A stretch of 64,000 nt of DNA from an uncultured Prevotellaceae bacterium. GTDB lineage: Bacteria > Bacteroidota > Bacteroidia > Bacteroidales > Bacteroidaceae. Below are positions 42,715-51,633 of the stretch, one piece after another. Numbering within the stretch: position 1 is the stretch's first letter; each line of letters starts with the position of its first letter. The stretch spans positions 120,198-184,197 of the forward strand of contig ONDS01000009.1 of NCBI GenBank assembly GCA_900316685.1, written 5' to 3'. Both the position numbers and the translations under genes were made by a program. The notes under the pieces were generated by a model, which worked only from the letters and a program-made list of their open reading frames with translations, ran no database searches and was not told where the DNA came from.

Positions 42715-44057
42715 AAATCATCATCGCCGGCGCCTTTGCCATAGGAAGTCACTTGGCCAAGTTGCTTTCACGAACCAACCAAGACGTGGTGCTCATCGAC
42801 GAAGACGAGGAGCGACTGGCCAGTGTGAGTGGCGACTACGACCTCATGACCCTGCATGCCTCTCCCACCAGTGTGAAGGCACTGAAGGAGGCGGGTGTGG
42901 AGGATGCCGACCTGTTCATCGGCGTGACGCTCGACGAGAGCATCAACATGAACAGCTGCATCCTCGCCCATTCCTTGGGAGCCAAACGTACCGTGGCACG
43001 CATGACCAATTACGAATACGCCGCCGACGGCTTTAAGGATTTCTTCAAGAAGTTAGGCATCGACTCACTCATCTATCCCGAGATACTGGCAGCCCGCGAT
43101 ATCACCAACGGTCTGAAAATGAGTTGGGTGCGCCAGCGCTGGGATGTGCACGATGGGGCGTTGGTCATGCTCGGCATCAAGTTGCGCGAGAGCTGCGAGA
43201 TCCTCAACCAACCCCTCAAGCAACTCTGCGGTCCCGAAGACCCCTACCATATCGTGGCCATCAAACGAGGCTCCGACACCATCATCCCCGGTGGCGACGA
43301 CGAACTCAAGCTCTACGACCTGGCTTATTTCATGACCACGAAGAACTATATCCCCTATATCCGCAAGATAGTGGGCAAGGAACATTACGTCGACGTGAAG
43401 AACGTGATGATCATGGGTGGCGGCAAGACAGCTATACGCGCCACCAACACAATGCCCGAATACATGGACGTGAAGATCATCGAGAGCGAGGAGGAGCAAT
43501 GCCACCGGCTGAACGAGGAGATCAACAACGACCATGCCATGGTGATATGGGGCGATGGCCGCGACATGTCGCTGCTCATGGAAGAGGGCATCAAGAATTC
43601 CCAGGCTTTCGTGGCGCTCACGGGCAATGCCGAGGCCAATATCCTCGCCTGTCTGACCGCCAAACGCTTGGGCGTGCGCAAGACGGTGGCCATGGTGGAG
43701 AACTTCGACTATGTGAACATGGCAGAGAGTCTCGACATAGGCACCATCGTCAACAAGAAGGCTTTGGCCGCCAGCTATATCTACCAGATGATGCTTGATG
43801 TGGATGTGCAGAACATACGGTTCCTGATGACCGCCAATGCCGACGTAGCGGAGTTCACCGCCCAACAGGGTTCGAAGGTGACACGCAAGCGAGTGTTCGA
43901 ACTCGGGCTACCCAAGGGAGCCACCATCGGCGGTCTGGTGCGAGGTGGCGTGGGCCAGTTGGTAAGCGGTGGCACGCAGATCGAGGCGGGCGACACCGTA
44001 GTGGTGTTCTGCCATGAGGTGAACATGACGAAAATAGAGAAATTCTTCAAGGACTAA
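42711..44057 (+). CDS. trkA: Trk potassium uptake protein TrkA
   Basis: 448 residues with the ATG at 42711 (ATGA overlap with dxs); an upstream in-frame start at 42570 lies inside dxs and is rejected. Two RCK halves: Rossmann [18 protein letters not shown] and [14 protein letters not shown], each followed by a TrkA-C domain. The first motif (AGAFAIG) is a variant of the usual GaGevG. It binds NAD(H) and gates TrkH. It is one base ahead of trkH. Confidence 0.94.
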   Translation: MKIIIAGAFAIGSHLAKLLSRTNQDVVLIDEDEERLASVSGDYDLMTLHASPTSVKALKEAGVEDADLFIGVTLDESINMNSCILAHSLGAKRTVARMTNYEYAADGFKDFFKKLGIDSLIYPEILAARDITNGLKMSWVRQRWDVHDGALVMLGIKLRESCEILNQPLKQLCGPEDPYHIVAIKRGSDTIIPGGDDELKLYDLAYFMTTKNYIPYIRKIVGKEHYVDVKNVMIMGGGKTAIRATNTMPEYMDVKIIESEEEQCHRLNEEINNDHAMVIWGDGRDMSLLMEEGIKNSQAFVALTGNAEANILACLTAKRLGVRKTVAMVENFDYVNMAESLDIGTIVNKKALAASYIYQMMLDVDVQNIRFLMTANADVAEFTAQQGSKVTRKRVFELGLPKGATIGGLVRGGVGQLVSGGTQIEAGDTVVVFCHEVNMTKIEKFFKD

Positions 44058-44058
44058 G

Positions 44059-45516
44059 ATGATCAACAGCCGACTCATATATAAGATCCTGGGTTCGCTG
44101 CTTCTGTTGGAAGCAGTGTTCATGAGTTGGTGTGTCGTCATGGCCTTCTGCTATGGCGAGAAAGATGCCTTCCCCTTCCTCATCTCCACCGTAGTGACCA
44201 TGGCTGCGGGTATCCTGCTGAAATATTGGGGCAAGGACGCCACCAACAACATGACCCGCCGCGACGCCTATTTAGTGGTGACGTTCACCTGGTTGGTGTT
44301 CAGCGTGTTCGGTTCCATCCCCTATCTACTCTCGGGCATCCTCTCCAACCCCACCGACGCATTCTTCGAGACCATGTCGGGATTTACGACTACGGGAGCA
44401 TCTGTCATCAACGATGTGGAAAGTTCCCTCTCCCATGCCATTTTGTTTTGGCGTTCGCTTTCACAATGGGTGGGCGGTCTGGGTATCGTGTTCTTCACCA
44501 TCGCCGTGCTGCCCTCGATGGTGGGCGGAAGCATGAAGGTTTTCTCTGCCGAGGCCACAGGCCCCATCCGTGCGAAGATGCACCCCCGTCTGAGTACCAA
44601 CGCCAAATGGATATGGACAGTCTATCTGGTGCTCACGCTGGCATGCGGCCTGGCTTTCTTCCTCGCCGGCATGGATGTGTTCAGCAGCATCAACTATGCC
44701 ATGACAACGACCGCCACCGGCGGTTTCTCCATCCACAACGACAGTATCGGCCATTTCAATTCCCCACTGATAGATTACATAGGCATAGGGTTCCAGTTCT
44801 TAGCGGGCATCAATTTCACGGTCATCTACATGAGCATTTTCAAGGCAAAGTTCAAACAACTGCTTCACAACTCGGAAGTGAAATTCTATGTGCTCATCGT
44901 GGTGGTCGCCACCCTTTGGATAGGCGCCCTGCTTATCATGCGCAACGGCTACGACATCGAACAAGCCTTGCGCAGCTCACTTTTCCAGGTGGTATCCTTC
45001 ATGACCACCACAGGCATCTTCTGCGACGATGTGGGAGCCTGGCCCCACCTCACCTGGCTCATCCTGGCAGCTGTGATGTTCATAGGAGCCTGTGCGGGCA
45101 GCACCAGTGGTGGTTTCAAGAGCATTCGCGCCTTGATGATTTTCCGAGTGATGCAGAACGAGCTGCTGCGCATCCTTCACCCTCGCGCCGTCTTGCCGGT
45201 GAAGATCAACGGACAGAATGTACCCACCACACAGATCAACAACCTACTGGCTTTTCTCGCCATCTATGTATTGACCTGTTTCGCCACCATGGCACTCATG
45301 GTGGGTATAGGTCTCGACGGGGCCAACTCGATGATCATCTCGCTGAGTTGCATCAGCAATGTTGGGTTGCCTCTCGATGTGATAGGCCCGGATTTCACAT
45401 GGAGTGCCATGCCCGGCATCATCAAATGGATTTGCTCGCTGCTCATGCTTATGGGCCGTTTAGAAATCTTCAGTGTCATCGTGCTCTTCACCCGCGCCTT
45501 TTGGAAGGATAATTAG
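44059..45516 (+). CDS. trkH: Trk potassium transporter subunit TrkH
   Basis: 485 residues, about ten membrane segments with four pore-loop repeats: ETMSGFTTTGASV, MTTTATGGFS, SFMTTTGIFCDD and SCISNVGLPLDVIGP. Gate and filter glycines are conserved. It forms the K+ channel-like pore of the Trk system in the inner membrane, regulated by TrkA from the adjacent gene. Confidence 0.94.
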   Translation: MINSRLIYKILGSLLLLEAVFMSWCVVMAFCYGEKDAFPFLISTVVTMAAGILLKYWGKDATNNMTRRDAYLVVTFTWLVFSVFGSIPYLLSGILSNPTDAFFETMSGFTTTGASVINDVESSLSHAILFWRSLSQWVGGLGIVFFTIAVLPSMVGGSMKVFSAEATGPIRAKMHPRLSTNAKWIWTVYLVLTLACGLAFFLAGMDVFSSINYAMTTTATGGFSIHNDSIGHFNSPLIDYIGIGFQFLAGINFTVIYMSIFKAKFKQLLHNSEVKFYVLIVVVATLWIGALLIMRNGYDIEQALRSSLFQVVSFMTTTGIFCDDVGAWPHLTWLILAAVMFIGACAGSTSGGFKSIRALMIFRVMQNELLRILHPRAVLPVKINGQNVPTTQINNLLAFLAIYVLTCFATMALMVGIGLDGANSMIISLSCISNVGLPLDVIGPDFTWSAMPGIIKWICSLLMLMGRLEIFSVIVLFTRAFWKDN

Positions 45517-45517
45517 G

Positions 45518-45735
45518 AGCAAGGAGCAAGGGGCAAGGAGCGAGGAGCAAGAGAATAGCCCAAAGGGCACTAAACACTAAAACCCAAGCACTAAGCCCTA
45601 AACACTAAACTCTAAACATTAAACACTAAACCCCAAGCACTAAGCCCAGAACACTAAACCCTAAACACTAAACACTAAACATTAAACACTAAACATTAGA
45701 CCCCAAAACCCAGAACACTCAACCAATAATCAACA
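45518..45735. repeat. Heptad arrays GAGCAAG and ACACTAA
   Basis: GAGCAAG, GAGCAAG, GGGCAAG, GAGCGAG, GAGCAAG (45518-45552), then about twenty ACACTAA/ACATTAA/CCAAGCA-type units (45570-45722) up to 5 bp before the manA start region. The gap has no other recognised content. Confidence 0.95.
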
Positions 45736-45739
45736 AAGC

Positions 45740-46702
45740 ATGTATCCTATTAAATTTGAACCTTTATTGAAATCGACCCTATGGGGTGGCGACAAGATCG
45801 TGCCCTTCAAGCACTTAGACAGCCAACAGGCACAGGTGGGTGAGAGTTGGGAGATTTCCGGTGTGAAAGACAATGAGACGGTGGTGAGCGAAGGCGAGCA
45901 CCGCGGTAAGAAACTCAACGACCTGCTCCGTGAGCAAAAGGAGCGGTTGGTGGGAACCGACAACTATCGCCGTTTCGGCGATGAGTTCCCCCTGCTCATC
46001 AAGTTCATCGATGCACGCCAAGACCTCTCCATACAGGTGCATCCTACCGACGAGATAGCCCACCGCCAAGGTAAGAGTCGTGGTAAGACGGAGATGTGGT
46101 ACATCATGGAGAGCGAGCCCACAGCCCAGCTCTACAGTGGGTTGCAGAAAAAAATCACCCCCGAAGAATACAAGGAGATGGTGGAGAACGATACCATCAC
46201 CGATGCCATCGCCCAATACAAGGTGAAGGAGGGCGATGTGTTCTTCCTGCCCGCCGGTCGCATCCATGCCATCGGAGCCGGCTGTTTCCTGGCGGAGATA
46301 CAGCAGACAAGCGATGTGACCTACCGCATCTACGATTTCAAGCGCAAGGACAAGGACGGGCACTACCGCGAGTTGCACACACGTGAAGCCGCCGAATGTA
46401 TCGACTATCATGTAGAGAGCAACTACCGCACCGAATATGTGCCACGTAAGAACCAAGGGGTTGCACTCGTGCAATGCCCCTATTTCAACACCGCCGTTTA
46501 CGACCTCGACGAGCCGATGACGCTCGACTACAGCGAGCTCGACAGTTTCGTCATCCTCATCGCCTTACGTGGTGAAGGGTCGCTCACCGACAACGAGGGA
46601 CATGAGGTAAGTTTCCGTATGGGCGACACGGTGCTCCTGCCCGCCACCACGCAGACGGTGGAAGTGAAGGGCACGGTGAAGTTCCTGGAAACGTATGTTT
46701 AA
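45740..46702 (+). CDS. manA: Mannose-6-phosphate isomerase, class I
   Basis: 320 residues, the short bacterial form. Cupin zinc ligands: His101 (SIQVHPTDE), Glu118 (TEMWYIM) and the later GRIHAIGAG. It interconverts mannose 6-phosphate and fructose 6-phosphate, feeding GDP-mannose or central metabolism. It converges with the DUF4435 gene. Confidence 0.93.
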   Translation: MYPIKFEPLLKSTLWGGDKIVPFKHLDSQQAQVGESWEISGVKDNETVVSEGEHRGKKLNDLLREQKERLVGTDNYRRFGDEFPLLIKFIDARQDLSIQVHPTDEIAHRQGKSRGKTEMWYIMESEPTAQLYSGLQKKITPEEYKEMVENDTITDAIAQYKVKEGDVFFLPAGRIHAIGAGCFLAEIQQTSDVTYRIYDFKRKDKDGHYRELHTREAAECIDYHVESNYRTEYVPRKNQGVALVQCPYFNTAVYDLDEPMTLDYSELDSFVILIALRGEGSLTDNEGHEVSFRMGDTVLLPATTQTVEVKGTVKFLETYV

Positions 46703-46734
46703 GTAAAAAGGAAGTAAAAGGGAGATAGAGTACA

Positions 46735-47811
46735 TTACAACGCATCCAATGCCGCCGACATCTCGGCCACCGCATTGGATGCGTTGGTTTTAGATGAATG
46801 GGCTGATGCTCTTTTCGGTTCTCCCTGGAGGAAGCGGGCAATGTCTTCCTTCAATCGGCGATAAGGCTCCGACTGGAAGTAGCCTGTATTTTTCTTCAGC
46901 ATGGAGGAGACTTGCTCGATGCTGTGGGTATAGCAAGACAGCTCATTGTGCATCTGTGTGGAATGCACGGCTTTTCGGTGTATCTCCATCTCCCGTTCAC
47001 GACGCAAACGGTCGCACACCTTGTTCATCATGGGCAGCGCTATCTTGTCGAAGAGATGGTGCCCTTGTATATAGAGGTATGTAGTGTCGGCAGTCACTCC
47101 CAGTGCTTTCAGGCTGTCCTTGGTGGCGAGATAAGAAGCCTTTGCATCGGGATGGTCCTCCTGCAACTGACGCACCTTGCGCCCCACCTTCCTGCGGACG
47201 TTCATCACGCCGTTGAGCGGTTCCTGCAGGTTGAAGCTTCCCGTCTCGATGACCCTGTTGAAATCGGTCATGGTGAATTCAGAGTAATGGTTGGTGCGAT
47301 AGAGCATGATGTTCCAAACGAACAAGGGGAAGATGGCTTGCGAATACAGTCTGAAATACTCCTCGAAATCGATGAGGGAATGGTCGTTGAGGGTGACCAT
47401 CACACACACGTCGTGGAGGCTTGGTGCATAACACTGGAAGTTCTCAATGGCATAGACGTAGGTATGGAACACGTAGGGACTTTCGATAATCTGTTTCGAC
47501 ACGCTGGTAGCCCCTTGCAGGAGATAGTCGTAGTCGGCATCCACGCAGGCTATCATATCTTTGCCTATCTTGTCTTTAACCAGGTTCATGAGCACTGTCT
47601 TCTTGCCTTTTGACAAGTTGACTTTCGATGGCAGCATCACCTCGAAATAGCGTTTGTCGTTCTCGAACTCGCTGAGCACCATACGCCAAAAGAACACATC
47701 GTCGTAGCTCTCCACGTAAGCCACGATACGCCGGCGCGCCGTTTTCGACCTCATCTTGTTGGCCGCGCTGATGTATTCCGACGACAGGTTGTCTCCCAGT
47801 CTTTTACCCAT
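46735..47811 (-). CDS. DUF4435/TOPRIM-like protein, effector candidate of a two-gene defence module
   Basis: 358 residues. The N-terminal TOPRIM-like acidic triad is visible: Glu34 (AYVESYDD), Asp37/38, and Asp91-x-Asp93 (CVDADYD). This is the DUF4435 pattern found with OLD-type nucleases and with AriB of PARIS. The C-terminal half is helical and Lys/Arg-rich. It shares one base with the ATPase stop (TGATG). In PARIS, AriB is released from AriA and cuts tRNA-Lys; whether that holds here is unknown. Alternatively, a housekeeping AAA-DUF4435 pair of Bacteroidales. Confidence 0.8.
   Translation of the reverse strand: MGKRLGDNLSSEYISAANKMRSKTARRRIVAYVESYDDVFFWRMVLSEFENDKRYFEVMLPSKVNLSKGKKTVLMNLVKDKIGKDMIACVDADYDYLLQGATSVSKQIIESPYVFHTYVYAIENFQCYAPSLHDVCVMVTLNDHSLIDFEEYFRLYSQAIFPLFVWNIMLYRTNHYSEFTMTDFNRVIETGSFNLQEPLNGVMNVRRKVGRKVRQLQEDHPDAKASYLATKDSLKALGVTADTTYLYIQGHHLFDKIALPMMNKVCDRLRREREMEIHRKAVHSTQMHNELSCYTHSIEQVSSMLKKNTGYFQSEPYRRLKEDIARFLQGEPKRASAHSSKTNASNAVAEMSAALDAL
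46738..46786 (-). terminator. Hairpin closing at the DUF4435 stop codon
   Basis: Perfect 15-bp arms (CAACGCATCCAATGC at 46738-46752 and complement at 46772-46786) made of the last coding codons, directly beside the TAA. It can act as terminator or 3' stabiliser; downstream T-richness is weak. Confidence 0.45.
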
Positions 47812-48632
47812 CAGTCCACGTCTGTTATGTCTGACACTTCCGTCACACTGTCAATCCACCCGTTCATGATGATGGCAGGCGAATGGGTTGTTAGGATAAT
47901 CTGCACATGTGGGTTGAGTTCAAGCACCAGGTCAATGAGCCGTTTCTGCCATTCAATGTGCAGGCTCACCTCGGGCTCGTCCATGAAGAGCACATAATCC
48001 TCGCCATCCTGCACCAATACGGTGAGCATGATGGCCAATATCTGTTTCTCACCGCTCGACAGTTGGTAGGGCACCAAGGTCTCCCCTATCTGTGAGAAAC
48101 GTATCTCATTCTCCGAACGAACGATTTTCTTTCCCGTATCGGCAAATAGTTCGTCAATAATATCCTGGAACCGTTTCTTGGGTGCCGAGATGGCCTGAGC
48201 CTTTTCTGCGGCATCGGGGGCACCGCTCTGCAGCACCTCGATAATCTTGTTGCCCATATTGACCTGATAGTCGAGGTACTTTCGTTGCAACTTGAAGAGT
48301 TGCCAGTCGAGCTCGGTGGCTAATGACAGGTCCATCTTGCCTATCATGTCATTGCTCATCAGTGGACGGTCGAAGGAACGTATCACGTCGTAGCGTATCC
48401 ACTTGGCCTCGGCGGGATACACCTTCAGGTGAACGCCCTTGAGCATGTGGGAGGGGAACTCACCCCCGGCCGACAAGCCCTTCACCACCTTGTTGATGAT
48501 GGTGCTCTTGCCCATGCCGTTGACACCGCTCAGGATATTGACCCGCCGGTCGAGAGGCCATTTGATATGTTTCTTGCCACTCCACAACGAGTCGATTTCT
48601 ATCTCTTCAATATATTCCGCGTATTTCTGCAT
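47811..48632 (-). CDS. AAA/ABC-type ATPase, partner of DUF4435 protein
   Basis: 273 residues. Walker A GVNGMGKS at 36-43, the ABC signature-like LSSGEKQ at 191-197, Walker B FMDEPE around 216-221 and the switch histidine TTHSP at 249-253. This is the AAA_21/OLD-type ATPase layout, shorter than typical AriA (over 400 residues). It starts an operon with the DUF4435 gene. Together they have the architecture of PARIS (AriA-AriB) defence; the call as PARIS is inference. Confidence 0.82.
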   Translation of the reverse strand: MQKYAEYIEEIEIDSLWSGKKHIKWPLDRRVNILSGVNGMGKSTIINKVVKGLSAGGEFPSHMLKGVHLKVYPAEAKWIRYDVIRSFDRPLMSNDMIGKMDLSLATELDWQLFKLQRKYLDYQVNMGNKIIEVLQSGAPDAAEKAQAISAPKKRFQDIIDELFADTGKKIVRSENEIRFSQIGETLVPYQLSSGEKQILAIMLTVLVQDGEDYVLFMDEPEVSLHIEWQKRLIDLVLELNPHVQIILTTHSPAIIMNGWIDSVTEVSDITDVD

Positions 48633-48677
48633 GTCGTAAAGGTTAATGGATAAATGCCTCTATTGTCATATTATGTG

Positions 48678-48685
48678 CAAATGTA
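48678..48685 (-). promoter_or_regulatory. -7 box for the AAA-DUF4435 operon
   Basis: The minus strand reads TACATTTG, 45 nt upstream of the start codon. Confidence 0.6.
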
Positions 48686-48740
48686 ATGCATAATTTTCGG
48701 AAATGCAAGTTTTTGCGTGTGAAAATCAAACGGAGCGAAT

Positions 48741-48910
48741 GGACATACATGTCCGAGTATCTAACACTGAGTGTGTAGGGAGTTCCTTATGAAGCATTGA
48801 TGGGCAAACTTTTTTGCCCTGCACCCGCATAAAAAGCGTATATTCCATCCATATCTGAAGGTTTTTCACCAGAAATACCACGATTGTGGTATTCCAAATG
48901 CCCCATTTGG
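48741..48910. promoter_or_regulatory. Cluster of inverted repeats upstream of metY
   Basis: GGACAT-AC-ATGTCC (48741-48754), GGGCAAA-CTTT-TTTGCCC (48802-48819), ATACCAC-GATT-GTGGTAT (48875-48892) and CCAAATG-CCC-CATTTGG (48894-48910). The last two abut each other about 30-60 bp upstream of the metY -7 box and could be operators. The gap 48633-49021 is otherwise empty. Confidence 0.45.
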
Positions 48911-48937
48911 GTGATTACGGGAGCGTAGGGTTCGCCG

Positions 48938-48945
48938 TACCTTTG
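48938..48945 (+). promoter_or_regulatory. -7 box for metY
   Basis: TACCTTTG, 77 nt before the start; no clear -33. Confidence 0.6.
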
Positions 48946-49021
48946 CAACGTGAAATATAAAAAGATTCCACAATTAGAAAATTATTATAATTCATCCAAA
49001 TAAAAAAGAAAGGAAACGATT

Positions 49022-50311
49022 ATGAGCAACAAGAAACTACACTTCGAGACATTGCAACTGCATGTAGGACAAGAGAACCCCGACCCCGCCACCGACGCCC
49101 GTGCGGTGCCCATATACCAGACCACCTCGTATGTGTTCCGTAATTCGCAGCACGCCGCCGACCGTTTCGCCCTTCGCGATGCCGGCAACATCTACGGTCG
49201 TCTGACCAATTCTACGCAAGGGGTGTTCGAAGACCGCGTGGCCGCCCTTGAGGGAGGCGTGGCAGGATTGGCAGTAGCCTCAGGTGCCGCCGCCATCACC
49301 TACGCCCTCCAGAATGTGGCGCAAAACGGCGACCATATCATCGCCGCCAACAACCTCTACGGCGGCACGTTCAACCTGGTGGAGCACACCTTAAGCACTC
49401 AAGGCATCAGCAACACCATCGTCGACCCCGCCAACTTCGAGGAAGTGGATGCCGCTTTCCGTCCCAACACGAAAGCCATCATCATAGAGACCTTCGGCAA
49501 CCCCAACGCCAGCGTGACCAACGTGGACCGTATAGCGGAAATAGCCCATAAGCACAACACCATCGTCATCGTAGACAACACCTTCGGCACACCTTTCCTG
49601 TTCCGTCCGCTGGAGCATGGTGCCGACGTGGTGGTACATAGCGCCACGAAGTTCATAGGCGGGCATGGCAGTTCACTGGGCGGCGTGATAGTCGACGGCG
49701 GCAAGTTCGATTGGAAAGCCAACGCCGACAAATATCCTACCATCGCCAAGCCCGACCCATCCTACCACGGTGCCGTGTTTGCCGACGTGGCGGGAGCCGC
49801 CGCCTTCGTCACTCGCATCCGTGCCGTCATCCTTCGCGATACAGGTGCCGCCATTTCACCGTTCAATGCGTGGATTCTGCTGCAAGGACTGGAGACACTC
49901 TCATTACGTGTGGAACGTCATGCCTACAATACCGCCCGCGTGGTGGAATTCCTGTCGAAACACCCGAAGGTGGCCAAGGTGAACCATCCCTCACTGCCCG
50001 ACCATCCCGACCATGCACTCTACGAGCAGTTGTTCCCCAATGGCGGCGGAAGCATCTTCACCTTCGAGGTGAAAGGAGGGGAAAAAGAAGCATGGGCTTT
50101 CATCGACAAGTTGCAAATCTTCTCGCTGTTGGCCAACGTGGCCGACGTGAAGAGCCTCGTCATCCACCCCGCCACTACCACCCATTCGCAGATGACACCA
50201 CAGGAACTGGAAGAGCAACATATCTATCCCTCGACCATCCGCCTGAGCATCGGCACCGAACATATCGACGACATCATCGACGACCTGAACCAGGCATTAG
50301 AGGCAATCTAA
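49022..50311 (+). CDS. metY: O-acetylhomoserine sulfhydrylase (MetY family)
   Basis: 429 residues, PLP enzyme of the Cys/Met-metabolism family. Schiff-base Lys210 in [19 protein letters not shown] and YGRLTNST near the start, [10 protein letters not shown]. The length and start ([25 protein letters not shown]) fit OAH sulfhydrylase rather than cystathionine lyases. It uses O-acetylhomoserine plus sulfide to make homocysteine. It is 106 nt before cysK, same strand. Confidence 0.92.
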   Translation: MSNKKLHFETLQLHVGQENPDPATDARAVPIYQTTSYVFRNSQHAADRFALRDAGNIYGRLTNSTQGVFEDRVAALEGGVAGLAVASGAAAITYALQNVAQNGDHIIAANNLYGGTFNLVEHTLSTQGISNTIVDPANFEEVDAAFRPNTKAIIIETFGNPNASVTNVDRIAEIAHKHNTIVIVDNTFGTPFLFRPLEHGADVVVHSATKFIGGHGSSLGGVIVDGGKFDWKANADKYPTIAKPDPSYHGAVFADVAGAAAFVTRIRAVILRDTGAAISPFNAWILLQGLETLSLRVERHAYNTARVVEFLSKHPKVAKVNHPSLPDHPDHALYEQLFPNGGGSIFTFEVKGGEKEAWAFIDKLQIFSLLANVADVKSLVIHPATTTHSQMTPQELEEQHIYPSTIRLSIGTEHIDDIIDDLNQALEAI

Positions 50312-50417
50312 ATCATCAACTCTATCATATAGAAACATCTATTTCGACTTCAATTTGCGGGCGGGCACAAGGCACCGCCCCTACAGCAAGCCAACAATCA
50401 ACATAAAAAAAAGAATC

Positions 50418-51365
50418 ATGACAAAAATAGCGAAAAAGTTGACCGACCTGATTGGCAACACCCCACTGCTCGAACTGGGCAAGTATTCCGAGAACAAAGG
50501 ACTGACCACTCCCATCGTGGCCAAAGTAGAGTATTTCAACCCCGGAGGTTCCGTGAAAGACCGTATCGCCTTGGCGATGATCGAGGATGCCGAGCAGAAA
50601 GGACTGCTCAAGCCCGGAGCGACCATCATCGAACCTACAAGCGGCAACACCGGCGTTGGCCTGGCTCTCGTAGCTGCCGTGAAGGGTTACAAACTGATTC
50701 TCACCATGCCTGAGACGATGAGTATAGAGCGTCGCAACCTGGTGAAGGCCTATGGTGCCACGGTTCATCTGACAAGCGGCAAGGACGGTATGCCGGGGGC
50801 TATCAAGGCTGCACAGGAACTGCGCGACAGCATACCCGGCAGCATCATCCTACAACAGTTTGAGAATGCCGCCAACCCCCAAAAGCACTACGACACCACA
50901 GGCAAAGAGATTCTCGATGCCACCGACGGAAAGGTTGACATCTTCGTGGCCGGCGTGGGCACCGGTGGCACGGTATCGGGAGTGGCACGTCGCCTGAAGG
51001 AGGCCAACCCCGAGGTGAAAATCGTGGCAGTGGAACCCAGTGCCTCGCCCGTGCTCAATGGCGGTCAGAGCGGTCCACACAAAATCCAGGGCATAGGTGC
51101 CGGCTTCGTGCCCAAGACCTATGACGGAAGTCTGATTGATGAGATATTCGATGTGGACAACGACGACGCCATCCGCACGGGACGGCAACTGGCACAACAG
51201 GAGGGACTGTTGGTAGGTATCTCGGCAGGCGCCGCCGCCTTTGCCGCCGCCGAGGTGGCCAAACGCCCCGAGAATGCAGGCAAGCGCGTAGTGGTATTGC
51301 TGCCCGACACCGGTGAGCGTTACCTTTCCACCGTGCTTTATGCTTTTGAGGAGTACCCTTTGTAA
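50418..51365 (+). CDS. cysK: Cysteine synthase (O-acetylserine sulfhydrylase)
   Basis: 315 residues from the ATG at 50418. PLP Lys47 in [10 protein letters not shown], substrate loop [27 protein letters not shown] phosphate-binding turn. It makes cysteine from O-acetylserine and sulfide. Its proximity to metY means that sulfide fixation into both cysteine and homocysteine is encoded in one locus. Confidence 0.95.
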   Translation: MTKIAKKLTDLIGNTPLLELGKYSENKGLTTPIVAKVEYFNPGGSVKDRIALAMIEDAEQKGLLKPGATIIEPTSGNTGVGLALVAAVKGYKLILTMPETMSIERRNLVKAYGATVHLTSGKDGMPGAIKAAQELRDSIPGSIILQQFENAANPQKHYDTTGKEILDATDGKVDIFVAGVGTGGTVSGVARRLKEANPEVKIVAVEPSASPVLNGGQSGPHKIQGIGAGFVPKTYDGSLIDEIFDVDNDDAIRTGRQLAQQEGLLVGISAGAAAFAAAEVAKRPENAGKRVVVLLPDTGERYLSTVLYAFEEYPL

Positions 51366-51416
51366 AGGTAAATGGTGAAAAAGTAAAAAGGCAAAGAGTT
51401 TTGGGTGAAAAGAAAA

Positions 51417-51452
51417 GGAGGGTGGCTGATGATGTTCAGCCACTCTCCTTCT
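51417..51452 (+). terminator. Terminator after cysK
   Basis: 13-bp stem GGAGGGTGGCTGA / TCAGCCACTCTCC (one mismatch) with a 6-nt loop, then TTCTATATTCTCC and TTTTTT shortly after. Confidence 0.75.
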
Positions 51453-51596
51453 ATATTCTCCTTTTTTGATTCCTACTTATTCCACAGGAGCATGAAAAGA
51501 GCCGATTTGCCAAGACAATATGGCCGCAGGTTGAATAAGTTTGGTTAAATTCATGGAAATATCTTTCATTCTTCTCGCTTAATCGAAAAATTGCAC

Positions 51597-51604
51597 TAAC
51601 TTTG
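51597..51604 (+). promoter_or_regulatory. -7 box for lptD
   Basis: TAACTTTG, 29 nt before the start. Confidence 0.6.
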
Positions 51605-51633
51605 CAGCTTAAATAAGAAGCATTTTACTGCGG

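Noticed and set aside
44127-45512. 461-codon ORF in another frame of trkH
   Set aside because: His/Arg/Gln-rich shadow frame; the trkH frame has membrane segments and family motifs.
46735-48632. Firm naming of the pair as ariA/ariB
   Set aside because: The ATPase is much shorter than AriA and AAA-DUF4435 pairs are also common in Bacteroidales cores, so no gene symbols were given.
48633-49021. SAM riboswitch before metY
   Set aside because: The inverted repeats are upstream of the promoter box and no SAM-I, SAM-II or SAM-III core could be recognised.
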